A stretch of DNA of 64,000 nucleotides from an uncultured Clostridia bacterium (GTDB taxonomy: Bacteria; Bacillota; Clostridia; Oscillospirales; Ruminococcaceae), in NCBI GenBank assembly GCA_947589035.1, contig CANPYZ010000001.1:1-64000 (forward strand), in the 5' to 3' direction. This document shows positions 1 through 7,713 of the stretch, piece by piece; position 1 is the stretch's first letter; each line of letters opens with the position of its first letter. The notes beneath the pieces were generated by a model. That model did not search any database, was not told where the DNA came from, and worked only from the letters and a program-made list of their open reading frames with translations. A program made the translations under genes and the position numbers.

Positions 1-83
1 AAAACGGACACAATGAACAAGGAATGAAACAGAAAAGTTTGTTTTACAACTTTTTATCAGTTTTCAGTAACGGTGAATTTTTT

Positions 84-1535
84 ATGCCGAAAACGGCGAA
101 AACGATTTTCAACACAACGGAAAAATCGAATTTTATTTTGAACATGACACCAGAAAGTTATTGGAAGTTTAATTTAAAAATTTTAACAGGATTTTTAATT
201 TTAATGCCGTTATTCAGTGTATTATTAGAATTTATGAAAGTGTACAGCGTTCCGGGAATGGCATTGTCAATAACAGGCGTATTTGCGATAGTATTTATGT
301 TTATCGGGTTCATGAAAGACGAAACACCGAAAGCGTTATATTTACCGGCGTATCTGTTAGGGGGAATGTTAATTTGGGGGCTTGTCAGCCTGTATAATTC
401 CTATTTCTACAGCATTTCTCTGTTTGGTTCTGACGGAAGAAATGAAGGTTGGCTGTCTTTGTTTTTTTACGGGAGCTTTTTTCTGTTAGGGGCGCAGTTA
501 GGCACGAATGAAAACCGTTTAAAATTATTACACGGCATGTTATGTTTAGGGCTTGTGGAATGTTTATGGAGCGTTCTGCAAATGTTGCCGATTGGTTTTC
601 CGTCATATTATCGAAATTTAGAACCAATTTTAATCTTTAACGTTTTTCTGCCGTCAGGCTTAACGGGAAGTCCAATATTTTTAGCAATATTGCTTTCTGT
701 TTTGTTAGTGTTTGCGTTGATAGAATCTATTTTCACGGAAAATAAAAAAATTCGTTTATTAGATAACTGCTGTATCATTTGTTTTTCGTTGACGGCAATC
801 CGCACACAATGTTTACATGGAATTATCGGAGTCATTCTCGCTGTAGCCATTGCATTAGTTTATGGACTAATGCAGAAAAATAGCAAGAAATCAGCCATTT
901 GCCTGTTAATTTCCCTTTTAGGAATTATCATAGGATTCGGGTGGAATTATTTTTCTTCTTCTTTGAACGGAACATACGCAATTAAAGAAGGCGGTCAGCA
1001 GGCAGTGCCGAATACAATAGAATGTTACGACGGAGCAATTATTTTCGAAGATGCCTCTTATCGTTTAGCGGTTAGCGGTTATTATGTGAAAAATGAAAAT
1101 AATAATCCGAATGGCAGTTTCGACATAGAAAGCATTCCGGAAACATATGCTTATTTATGGAAAAATACGCTGAAAATTATTTCCCGCTATCCGCTTGCCG
1201 GAAGTGGTGAAGATAGTCTCGTTTATCCGCAATTATACCAGAATCCGCAAATTCCCAGCAATCCGAATGTATTTGACCGCTGTTATAATGGCTATCTGCA
1301 AATTGCCGGAACAATGGGTATTCCAATGTTAATTTTATTTTTAGCACTCATGATTTTAACTATTTCAAGAGGAATACAAGCGCATAAACAAGAAAAAAAC
1401 TGGCTTTGTGCAGGCGTATGCAGCAGCGTAATTGTTTATTTATTGTTAATGCTTTTCGGAGCGGGAAGTATTACGATTACGCCGATTTTCTGGATGTTGG
1501 CAGGAATGTGTATCAGTTTCCGGAAACAGGCTTGA
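84..1535 (+). CDS. O-antigen ligase/polymerase-like membrane protein
   Basis: A polytopic membrane protein of about 480 residues with roughly ten hydrophobic segments. A long extracytoplasmic loop near residues 290-385 is followed by G-S-G-E-D and N-x-Y-L-Q-I-A-G-T-M-G-I-P just before the last membrane segments. This layout, with the early G-R-N-E-G-W motif, is typical of the Wzy/WaaL (O-antigen ligase) superfamily, which polymerises or transfers undecaprenyl-linked glycans at the outer face of the membrane. The start is uncertain. ATG 84 has a GGTGA ribosome site 7 bases upstream. ATG 24 is in frame, but its AAGGA touches the start codon. The frame is also open to base 1, so the true 5' end could lie outside the window. 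The stop codon lies inside the -35 box of greA. Confidence 0.6.
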   Translation: MPKTAKTIFNTTEKSNFILNMTPESYWKFNLKILTGFLILMPLFSVLLEFMKVYSVPGMALSITGVFAIVFMFIGFMKDETPKALYLPAYLLGGMLIWGLVSLYNSYFYSISLFGSDGRNEGWLSLFFYGSFFLLGAQLGTNENRLKLLHGMLCLGLVECLWSVLQMLPIGFPSYYRNLEPILIFNVFLPSGLTGSPIFLAILLSVLLVFALIESIFTENKKIRLLDNCCIICFSLTAIRTQCLHGIIGVILAVAIALVYGLMQKNSKKSAICLLISLLGIIIGFGWNYFSSSLNGTYAIKEGGQQAVPNTIECYDGAIIFEDASYRLAVSGYYVKNENNNPNGSFDIESIPETYAYLWKNTLKIISRYPLAGSGEDSLVYPQLYQNPQIPSNPNVFDRCYNGYLQIAGTMGIPMLILFLALMILTISRGIQAHKQEKNWLCAGVCSSVIVYLLLMLFGAGSITITPIFWMLAGMCISFRKQA

Positions 1536-1560
1536 CATTTTGCGGAAAAAGTACTATAAT
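1532..1560 (+). promoter_or_regulatory. greA promoter
   Basis: TTGACA (1532-1537) and TATAAT (1555-1560), both perfect, with a 17-base spacer. The -35 box contains the TGA stop of the preceding gene, so the two units are packed with no gap. Confidence 0.9.
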
Positions 1561-1607
1561 TAAATAATTACAGGGTTTTCCCTGATGAATGAAAGGAGTT
1601 TTCTTTA

Positions 1608-2096
1608 ATGGAAAAGAAAAGAATGTCCCGTGAGGGTTACGAAAACCTGAAACACACGCTTGACCATTTAATCAATGTACAGCGTGTAGAAGTTGCACAG
1701 AAACTGAAAGAAGCCCGTTCTTACGGTGACTTATCCGAAAACGCAGAATATGATGAAGCGAAAAATGAACAGGCAATCCTGGAAGCGAAAATTGCCGAAA
1801 CGCAAAATATTCTGGACAATGCGGAAATTGTGGAAGATACCGGAGAAGACTTAGAAGAAATTGACATTGGCGTAGTCATGACCATCCGGAAAATTGGTTC
1901 AGGCGAAACGGAACAATGGAAAATTGTCGGCACGAATGAAGCGAATTATTTTGAACATAAAATTTCTGACGAATCGCCCATCGGGAAAGCAGCTTTAAAA
2001 AAGCGTATCGGAGATGTGTTCATTGTGGAAGCCCCAGCAGGCGAAATTGAATATGAAGTGTTAGACATTGCCAGAGAAATTCAGAAAGAAGCGTGA
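1608..2096 (+). CDS. greA: Transcription elongation factor GreA
   Basis: 162 residues, the normal GreA length. GreA binds the secondary channel of RNA polymerase and stimulates cleavage of backtracked RNA. The N-terminal coiled coil carries the conserved L-K-E-A-R-S-Y-G-D-L-S-E-N-A-E-Y-D-E-A-K segment with the acidic tip residues. The C-terminal globular domain contains S-P-I-G-K-A and the G-D-V motif. The ribosome site AAAGGAG lies upstream of ATG 1608. It has its own consensus promoter and is followed after four bases by lysS, so the two are co-transcribed. Confidence 0.95.
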   Translation: MEKKRMSREGYENLKHTLDHLINVQRVEVAQKLKEARSYGDLSENAEYDEAKNEQAILEAKIAETQNILDNAEIVEDTGEDLEEIDIGVVMTIRKIGSGETEQWKIVGTNEANYFEHKISDESPIGKAALKKRIGDVFIVEAPAGEIEYEVLDIAREIQKEA

Positions 2097-2100
2097 ACCA

Positions 2101-3669
2101 ATGCAGGAAGAACAGAACACACAGGAAATCATTGATACTACGGATTACCGGCAAATTCGTTTAGACAAGCTGAACCATTTGAAAGAAGAAGGCGCAGACC
2201 CGTTTCAATTAACGAGTTATCCAGTTTCCGTGAAAAATGCACAGCTGAAAGAACAGTACGAACAGAAAGAAAAAGCTGTTTTCGCTTCTGCCGACGGTGA
2301 CGAAGAGAAAATTCAGGCAGGTTTGAACCAAATCAAAGAAGAAACGGTATACATTGCCGGACGTGTCATGAGTTGGCGGAAAATGGGCAAGGCGCATTTT
2401 ATTGATGTGCGTGACCATACGGACAGAATGCAAGTTTACGTTCGTATGAACGACATCGGAAAAGAAGCGTTTGAAGCGTTCAAAAAATGGGATATTGGTG
2501 ATATTTTAGGCATAGAAGGTTATGTGTTCCGGACGCAGAAAGGGGAAATTTCCGTTCATGCGAAAAGCGTAACTCTTTTAGCGAAATCGCTTTTACCCTT
2601 GCCGGAAAAATGGCACGGCTTAAAAGACCAAGATACCCGATACAGACAGAGATATTTAGATTTAATCTGCAATCCGGAAGTAAAAGAAGTTTTCGTTAAG
2701 CGCAGCCAGATTATGCGGGAAATCCGGAATTATTTGGATAATTCAGGTTATGTGGAAGTAGATACTCCAGTATTATTGCCAATTGAAATCGGCGCATCAG
2801 CGAAACCTTTTATTACGCATCATAACACGCTGAACATGGATATGTATTTGCGGATTGAAACAGAATTGAATTTGAAAAGGCTGATTGTCGGAGGATTTGA
2901 CAAAGTTTATGAAGTGGGCAGAATTTTCCGTAATGAAGGCATGGACACTTCCCACAATCCGGAATTTACTTCTGTAGAAATGTATCAGGCGTACACAGAT
3001 TATTTCGGCATGATGGATTTAATTGAAGATATGTATAAAACCATTACGCAAAATGTTTGCGGAACAGATGTGATTACTTATCAGGGAACGGAAATTGCCA
3101 TTGGTAAGCCTTGGGAACGTTTAACCATGGTGGAAGCCGTGAAAAAATATGCCGGTGTAGATTATTCCGAATGGGAAACTGATGAAGATGCACGGGCATG
3201 TGCGGCAGAACATCATGTTGAAGTAGAAGAAGGGAAAAATGCAACAAAAGGACATGTGTTAATTGCCTTTTTCGATGCATTCGTAGAAGAAAAACTCATT
3301 CAGCCGACAATTATTTATGATTATCCGGTGGAAAATTCGCCTTTAGCGAAAAGAAAACCGACTAATCCGGCATTTACAGAACGGTTTGAATATTTCATGT
3401 ACGCAAGGGAAATGGGAAATGCCTTTTCTGAATTGAATGACCCGATTGACCAGAAAGAACGATTCGTTCGGCAGGTAGAAGCCAAAAGGGCGCAGGGCAA
3501 TATGAATTGTCAGGTTGATGAAGATTATGTAACAGCGTTGGAATATGGTTTACCGCCGACAGGTGGTTTAGGGTTCGGCGTAGACAGATTAGTCATGTTA
3601 TTAACGGACAGCAGTTCTATTCGTGACGTGTTATTATTCCCGACAATGAAACCGCTTGCGGAAAATTAA
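2101..3669 (+). CDS. lysS: Lysyl-tRNA synthetase, class II
   Basis: 522 residues. It charges tRNA-Lys with lysine in the cytoplasm. An N-terminal OB-fold anticodon-binding domain (about residues 75-180) precedes the class II catalytic domain, with motif 2 around G-R-I-F-R-N-E-G-M-D-T-S-H-N-P-E-F and motif 3 as G-L-G-F-G-V-D-R-L near the C terminus. An ATG-less extension upstream is in frame to 2068, but it would overlap greA; ATG 2101 has a GAAAGAAG ribosome site in the greA 3' end and gives the usual N terminus. It lies 4 bases after greA, in the same operon, and is followed by a strong terminator. Confidence 0.95.
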   Translation: MQEEQNTQEIIDTTDYRQIRLDKLNHLKEEGADPFQLTSYPVSVKNAQLKEQYEQKEKAVFASADGDEEKIQAGLNQIKEETVYIAGRVMSWRKMGKAHFIDVRDHTDRMQVYVRMNDIGKEAFEAFKKWDIGDILGIEGYVFRTQKGEISVHAKSVTLLAKSLLPLPEKWHGLKDQDTRYRQRYLDLICNPEVKEVFVKRSQIMREIRNYLDNSGYVEVDTPVLLPIEIGASAKPFITHHNTLNMDMYLRIETELNLKRLIVGGFDKVYEVGRIFRNEGMDTSHNPEFTSVEMYQAYTDYFGMMDLIEDMYKTITQNVCGTDVITYQGTEIAIGKPWERLTMVEAVKKYAGVDYSEWETDEDARACAAEHHVEVEEGKNATKGHVLIAFFDAFVEEKLIQPTIIYDYPVENSPLAKRKPTNPAFTERFEYFMYAREMGNAFSELNDPIDQKERFVRQVEAKRAQGNMNCQVDEDYVTALEYGLPPTGGLGFGVDRLVMLLTDSSSIRDVLLFPTMKPLAEN

Positions 3670-3681
3670 ACAACAGAACAA

Positions 3682-3713
3682 AAAGGCGGATTGGCAAAGA
3701 ATCCGCCTTTTTT
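3682..3713 (+). terminator. Terminator after lysS
   Basis: A perfect 10-base-pair stem (3682-3691 with 3701-3710) runs into six or more T residues. It lies directly in front of the ribosome site of the next gene, so that gene depends on read-through or on a promoter I cannot see. Confidence 0.9.
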
Positions 3714-3730
3714 AGCAAGGAGTGGTGAAC

Positions 3731-4615
3731 ATGGCAAAAAAAGAAAAACCAGAAAAACAGAAAGAAAAAAGCGTTTTAGAAATTGCCCGTGAAATGGAAG
3801 CACAACAACGACAGCAAGCGGAAAAATTATTAGCAGAAAAACGCCTGAAAGAAGAACAGGAACGGCAAAATTATGAAGAACAACTAAAAGAAGAGAAAAA
3901 AGAATTACTGAAACTGAAACAAGGTGTCATTGATTCCAGTGAGACCATTCATGAAGAACAGGAACAACAGAAAAAATATACATTCGGTGAAAAAATTGCT
4001 AATTTTGTTTACTTGAATCAGTGGTGGATGTGGATTGCAGGAATTTTTCTTGTTTTAGTGGGGATATTAGTTTGGCAAATTGTGACAACAGTCAAGCCGG
4101 ACATGATTATTTTGTTAGTTTCTGACAATGATTATTTCAGTGCAGCGTGTTCAGAAGGAATAGAAGAATTATTCGAACGCTACATTGAAGACGAAAACGG
4201 CGACGGAAAAATTTCCGTAGATGTGTATTATATGCCCGCCTCGGCAAGCCGTTCAGAAAATGATAATTATACAGGCGACCAGACGAAATTATTTGCAGAA
4301 TTTCAGTTAGGAGAAGCAGTTTTAGTTATTTCTGATGCTGATGCAGATGAATTGATTGTTCCGGAAAATAATCTTGATAATTTAGAAAAAGCATTCGGAA
4401 ATTATCAGGAAACACAAGGCGTAAGATTTTTCCTGAAAGATACGAATTTTGCGGAATATTTAGAATGGGACGAACCATTCGACGAAGATATTTATATTGG
4501 TATCCGGAAAGTGAAGAAAACTTTAGATTCTGAAGAAGAAATGCAGGAAGTTTATGATATATCTTTTCCGGCACTGGAAAAATTCGTGGAAGAGTTCGGG
4601 CATTTAGAAAATTGA
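3731..4615 (+). CDS. Unknown coiled-coil protein with one membrane segment
   Basis: 294 residues; I do not recognise a family. Residues 1-80 are highly charged (K, E, Q) and should form a coiled coil. One membrane helix follows at about residues 99-119, and then an acidic domain of some 170 residues that is probably extracytoplasmic. No catalytic motif is visible. ATG 3731 was chosen because AAGGAG (3717-3722) lies 8 bases upstream; a GTG at 3722 overlaps that site. The last 64 bases overlap the 3' end of convergent mtaB. An 11-base-pair hairpin (4631-4641 with 4660-4670), inside mtaB, follows the stop and may help end this transcript. Confidence 0.8.
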   Translation: MAKKEKPEKQKEKSVLEIAREMEAQQRQQAEKLLAEKRLKEEQERQNYEEQLKEEKKELLKLKQGVIDSSETIHEEQEQQKKYTFGEKIANFVYLNQWWMWIAGIFLVLVGILVWQIVTTVKPDMIILLVSDNDYFSAACSEGIEELFERYIEDENGDGKISVDVYYMPASASRSENDNYTGDQTKLFAEFQLGEAVLVISDADADELIVPENNLDNLEKAFGNYQETQGVRFFLKDTNFAEYLEWDEPFDEDIYIGIRKVKKTLDSEEEMQEVYDISFPALEKFVEEFGHLEN

Positions 4616-5901
4616 ATGACACCTATTAATTTTCCCTGTTCAATTCCGGTAATTGTTACAGGGAAAATGCAATTCCGGAAATTTTCGTCAGCATTTGCCG
4701 GAACGAGAACAGGAAGATAATTTTCAGCGTGTCCCTGATGAAAATCAGGCGTTTTCTGCCGTTCGAACAAAACGGAAAAAGTTTTCCCGATACAGGAATG
4801 TAAATATTGCTGGTGAAGTTTTTCCGCAAGGGAAGAAAGTTTTTCTGCACGTTCTTTTTTCACGGATTCCGGAATTTGACCGGAAGAAGAAGCAGCAGGT
4901 GTGCCTGAACGGGGAGAATAGCGGAAAATGTGAATTTCAGCGAATTGCATTTCCTGAACGAAAGCAAGCGTTTCCTGAAAATCTTGTTCTGTTTCATTAG
5001 GGAAACCCACCATAATATCTGTTGTAATGGCGCATTCCGGAAAGAATTTCCGGATTGTTTCCAGAAGAGAAGCATATTCTGTACTGGAATAATGTCTGCG
5101 CATAGCTGTTAAAATTTTATCACAGCCGCTTTGCACGGAAATATGAAAATGTGGCAATAATTGCGGAATTTCGCTTAATTGTTGAATGACTTCCACGGTT
5201 AAGCCGTCCGGTTCGAGTGAACTTAAATGGATTCTTTCAACGCCGGAATCGGCAACCGCCTGAACGGCATTAACAATAGTTAAACCGGATTCCTGCCCAT
5301 AACAGGCAAGATTGATTCCGCAAAGAATAATTTCATGATACTGTTCAGAAACAATTTTTCGGGAAAGTTCCTGAATTTCAGATAATTTTCTTGAACGGCA
5401 TCTGCCCCTTGCATAAGGAATAATGCAATATGAACAAAATCGGTTACAGCCGTCTTGAATTTTCAGAAACGCCCTTGTATGAAAAGAATCCATTCCTTGC
5501 GGGAGTGATTCGAACATTTCACCGGAAAGGAAATTTTCCACAGCGTAAATTTTTTGTGGATTCCGGAAAAAATTTTCCAGTAAAAGCGGAATTTGATTTC
5601 TGTTTTTCGTTCCGGTGAGAATATCCACTTCCGGTAAAGAAGAAGCATTTTCCGGAAAAGCCTGTACATAACAGCCAGTTAATAAAATAACGGCGTTCGG
5701 GTTACAGCGGCGGAATTTCCGGAGGGCTTGCAACATACGCTGGTCGCCAGAGGCGGTAACCGTACAGGAATTAACAATAATGGCATCTGCCTGTTCAGGA
5801 GAATCAGCAATTTCCCATTGATGATTTTTCAGTAATGCAGTAATACTTTCTGTTTCGGCGGAATTGACTTTACAGCCGAATGTTTTAAGATAGGCTTGCA
5901 T
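4552..5901 (-). CDS. mtaB: tRNA (t6A37) methylthiotransferase MtaB
   Basis: 449 residues. A radical-SAM methylthiotransferase that converts t6A37 to ms2t6A in tRNAs reading ANN codons. The N-terminal MTTase domain has the three cluster cysteines in T-F-G-C-K-V-N, N-S-C-T-V-T and L-T-G-C-Y-V. The radical-SAM domain has C-N-R-F-C-S-Y-C (CX3CX2C) near residue 152, and a TRAM-like region closes the protein. The T-F-G-C-K-V-N start and the overall pattern fit MtaB/YqeV better than MiaB. The gene is monocistronic with its own promoter, and its 3' end overlaps the convergent gene by 64 bases. Confidence 0.9.
   Translation of the reverse strand: MQAYLKTFGCKVNSAETESITALLKNHQWEIADSPEQADAIIVNSCTVTASGDQRMLQALRKFRRCNPNAVILLTGCYVQAFPENASSLPEVDILTGTKNRNQIPLLLENFFRNPQKIYAVENFLSGEMFESLPQGMDSFHTRAFLKIQDGCNRFCSYCIIPYARGRCRSRKLSEIQELSRKIVSEQYHEIILCGINLACYGQESGLTIVNAVQAVADSGVERIHLSSLEPDGLTVEVIQQLSEIPQLLPHFHISVQSGCDKILTAMRRHYSSTEYASLLETIRKFFPECAITTDIMVGFPNETEQDFQETLAFVQEMQFAEIHIFRYSPRSGTPAASSSGQIPESVKKERAEKLSSLAEKLHQQYLHSCIGKTFSVLFERQKTPDFHQGHAENYLPVLVPANADENFRNCIFPVTITGIEQGKLIGVIQFSKCPNSSTNFSSAGKDIS
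4631..4670 (+). other. Large inverted repeat inside mtaB, just after a convergent stop codon
   Basis: An 11-base-pair perfect stem (4631-4641 with 4660-4670) holds an inner 5-base-pair stem (4643-4647 with 4653-4657). It lies 15 bases after the stop of the plus-strand gene and inside the mtaB reading frame. There is no T-run, so a terminator role is uncertain. Confidence 0.55.
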
Positions 5902-5932
5902 GAAGATCAGTCCTTTTCAAGAGTTTACTGCA

Positions 5933-5961
5933 ATTATAACACAGAAACTGAATTATGTCAA
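5933..5961 (-). promoter_or_regulatory. mtaB promoter
   Basis: Minus-strand TTGACA (5961-5956) and TATAAT (5938-5933) with a 17-base spacer, 32 bases upstream of the start codon. Confidence 0.85.
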
Positions 5962-6027
5962 GATGTTGAAAAAAATCGTCAATCTATCGTCAGTCTTGTT
6001 TCAAATGCTGAATTTTCCCGAAAACAC

Positions 6028-6056
6028 TTGACAATTTTCAAGATTCGTGATATGCT
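6028..6056 (+). promoter_or_regulatory. Promoter of the HPr-like gene
   Basis: TTGACA (6028-6033), 17 bases, TATGCT (6051-6056). Confidence 0.75.
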
Positions 6057-6137
6057 TTAGTTACAGCCGAAAAAGCTGTACACAAGGAAAAAAGAGAAAG
6101 AATATCCGCACAAGAACAATTTTTGGAGGTAGTATTT

Positions 6138-6368
6138 ATGACAATTACACACATTAAACTGGTATCATTCCCGGACGTGCAGGACTTTGTGAATATTATT
6201 ACAAAGTTTGCGTTTGACATTGACCTTGTTTGTGGTCGCTACATTGTGGACGCAAAATCCTTAATGGGAATTTACAGTCTTGATTTAACTGAGGCTGTAG
6301 AACTGCGTGCGCATACAGAAGATGCAGAAGAACTCTTTGCACAGATTGCAAAGTATATCGTAGACTAA
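6138..6368 (+). CDS. HPr-like protein lacking the phosphorylated histidine
   Basis: 76 residues, close to the HPr length (85-90). The second half matches HPr: K-F-x-x-D-I-x-L, then V-x-A-K-S-L-M-G-I-Y-S-L, where the serine corresponds to the HPrK target Ser46. The active-site loop that normally reads G-L-H-A-R-P-A is replaced by S-F-P-D-V-Q-D, so His15 is missing and the protein cannot carry the PTS phosphate in the usual way. It may have a regulatory role, as Crh has in Bacillus; this is inference. ATG 6138 has GGAGG (6125-6129) 8 bases upstream. The gene is monocistronic, with promoter and terminator. Confidence 0.75.
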   Translation: MTITHIKLVSFPDVQDFVNIITKFAFDIDLVCGRYIVDAKSLMGIYSLDLTEAVELRAHTEDAEELFAQIAKYIVD

Positions 6369-6406
6369 GAACAGAATAGAAAGAACAGAATTTAAGATGT
6401 TTGCAG

Positions 6407-6435
6407 GAAGTGGGCGAAAGCCCACTTCTTTATTT
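6407..6435 (+). terminator. Terminator after the HPr-like gene
   Basis: A 9-base-pair GC-rich stem (6407-6415 with 6420-6428) with a GAAA loop, followed by TTTATTT. Confidence 0.9.
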
Positions 6436-6446
6436 GAAAATTTAAT

Positions 6447-7568
6447 TTAAGAAAATAAGTGATGAAGTAATTTTTTCCATGCAAGCGGGAAAGTCATTTC
6501 CGGAACGGAATCAGCAGTTAATAAGGCACTTTGTCCGAGTAAAGTTTTCCCCTGATAGAAATAAACTGTTCCGACTTGCTGATGTTCATGAACAGGAGCT
6601 TGAACAAATTCAGGTAAAACAGTAACAGTTTCTAATTGTGTTCCGACAGGAATAGTGAACGAAGGAGAAAATGACAATTCCAGAAGAACGGCTGTTTCCG
6701 TGCCGTTTTTAATTTTCAGGGGCTGGAGAAATTCTTCTGAAAATCCGGAAAGGGTTACTTGATATTGAGAAAATCCCTGATTAAGCAATTGTTTTGCTAA
6801 AGTAAAGCGGCTATCTTCGTCGGGAGCGTTTAATATAACGGCAATGCAGGACATTCCATTCGATTCAGCAGCAGCGGCAAGACAGTAACCGGAATCGGAA
6901 GAATGTGCCGCTTTCAGTCCCTGACAAGAGTTCATTGTTCTGGTAAACGTATTTTCATTAACGAGTTCAACAGAATTTTCTAAAATGAATGTTCTCCATG
7001 TGGTTAAGCATTCCTCAAGGGCAGGACATTGCAAAACCGCCTGACAAAGTAAAGCCACATCATGCGCTGTAGAATACGCTTGTTCGTCGTCGAATCCTTG
7101 TGGAGAAGTAAACCTCGTGGACTTCATGCCTAAATCGAAAGCCATTGCATTCATATCCATAATAAATAACTGTTCATTTCCGGAAATGTTGTCCGCAAGA
7201 ACAGCAGCGGCATCATTAGCATTTCCGGCAATTAACGCAAGAAGTAATTCCCGAATGGAAATTGTATCACCAGTTTTCAGCCAGACAACCGCCCCACGCA
7301 TACCGGAAACACTTTCTCCGGCAGTTACGATTGTATCAAGGGAAAATTTTTGTTCTTCAATAGCCTTTGCCGTTAAATAAGCGGTCATCAATTTTGTGAG
7401 AGAACCAACAGGGCGAATTTCTTCAGCATAATTTTCTTGAAGAATATTTCCCGTGTTCGCTTCTAACAGCACGAAAGCCGTTTCATTTTCCTGTGCGTGA
7501 ACGGAAATCGGCGAAAAAATCATCATGAACAGAAAATTTATCCAGAAAATGAAAAATTTCCGGCGCAT
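6447..7568 (-). CDS. D-alanyl-D-alanine carboxypeptidase family protein (PBP5/DacF-like)
   Basis: 373 residues: a signal peptide (about 1-25), then a serine peptidase S11 domain and a C-terminal beta domain. Members trim the terminal D-Ala from peptidoglycan pentapeptides outside the cell. The nucleophile motif S56-L-T-K59 is present. The SxN box reads N116-A-N118 and the KTG box reads K219-A-A221, although the flanking residues (D-A-A after SxN, G-Y-C-L after KTG) are family-like. So the fold is sure but full carboxypeptidase activity is not. It ends in an amphipathic stretch (W-K-K-L-L-H-H-L-F-S) that probably anchors it to the membrane. It is divergent from pgi; a TATAAT-like box sits at 7611-7606 but no clear -35. 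Confidence 0.88.
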   Translation of the reverse strand: MRRKFFIFWINFLFMMIFSPISVHAQENETAFVLLEANTGNILQENYAEEIRPVGSLTKLMTAYLTAKAIEEQKFSLDTIVTAGESVSGMRGAVVWLKTGDTISIRELLLALIAGNANDAAAVLADNISGNEQLFIMDMNAMAFDLGMKSTRFTSPQGFDDEQAYSTAHDVALLCQAVLQCPALEECLTTWRTFILENSVELVNENTFTRTMNSCQGLKAAHSSDSGYCLAAAAESNGMSCIAVILNAPDEDSRFTLAKQLLNQGFSQYQVTLSGFSEEFLQPLKIKNGTETAVLLELSFSPSFTIPVGTQLETVTVLPEFVQAPVHEHQQVGTVYFYQGKTLLGQSALLTADSVPEMTFPLAWKKLLHHLFS

Positions 7569-7614
7569 AAACGGTCAACTCCTTTAAAAATTGATTTCTC
7601 TTTTAATTATACAC

Positions 7615-7643
7615 TTGACAAGATGAAAAATTCGTGGTATAAT
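7615..7643 (+). promoter_or_regulatory. pgi promoter
   Basis: TTGACA (7615-7620), 17 bases, TATAAT (7638-7643); both boxes are perfect. Confidence 0.9.
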
Positions 7644-7713
7644 AAAATAAGGCAAAAAGTGGGACATGGTCCTGCAATTTTTGAATGAAAAATTTCTGGG
7701 AGCGTGATTTAGA

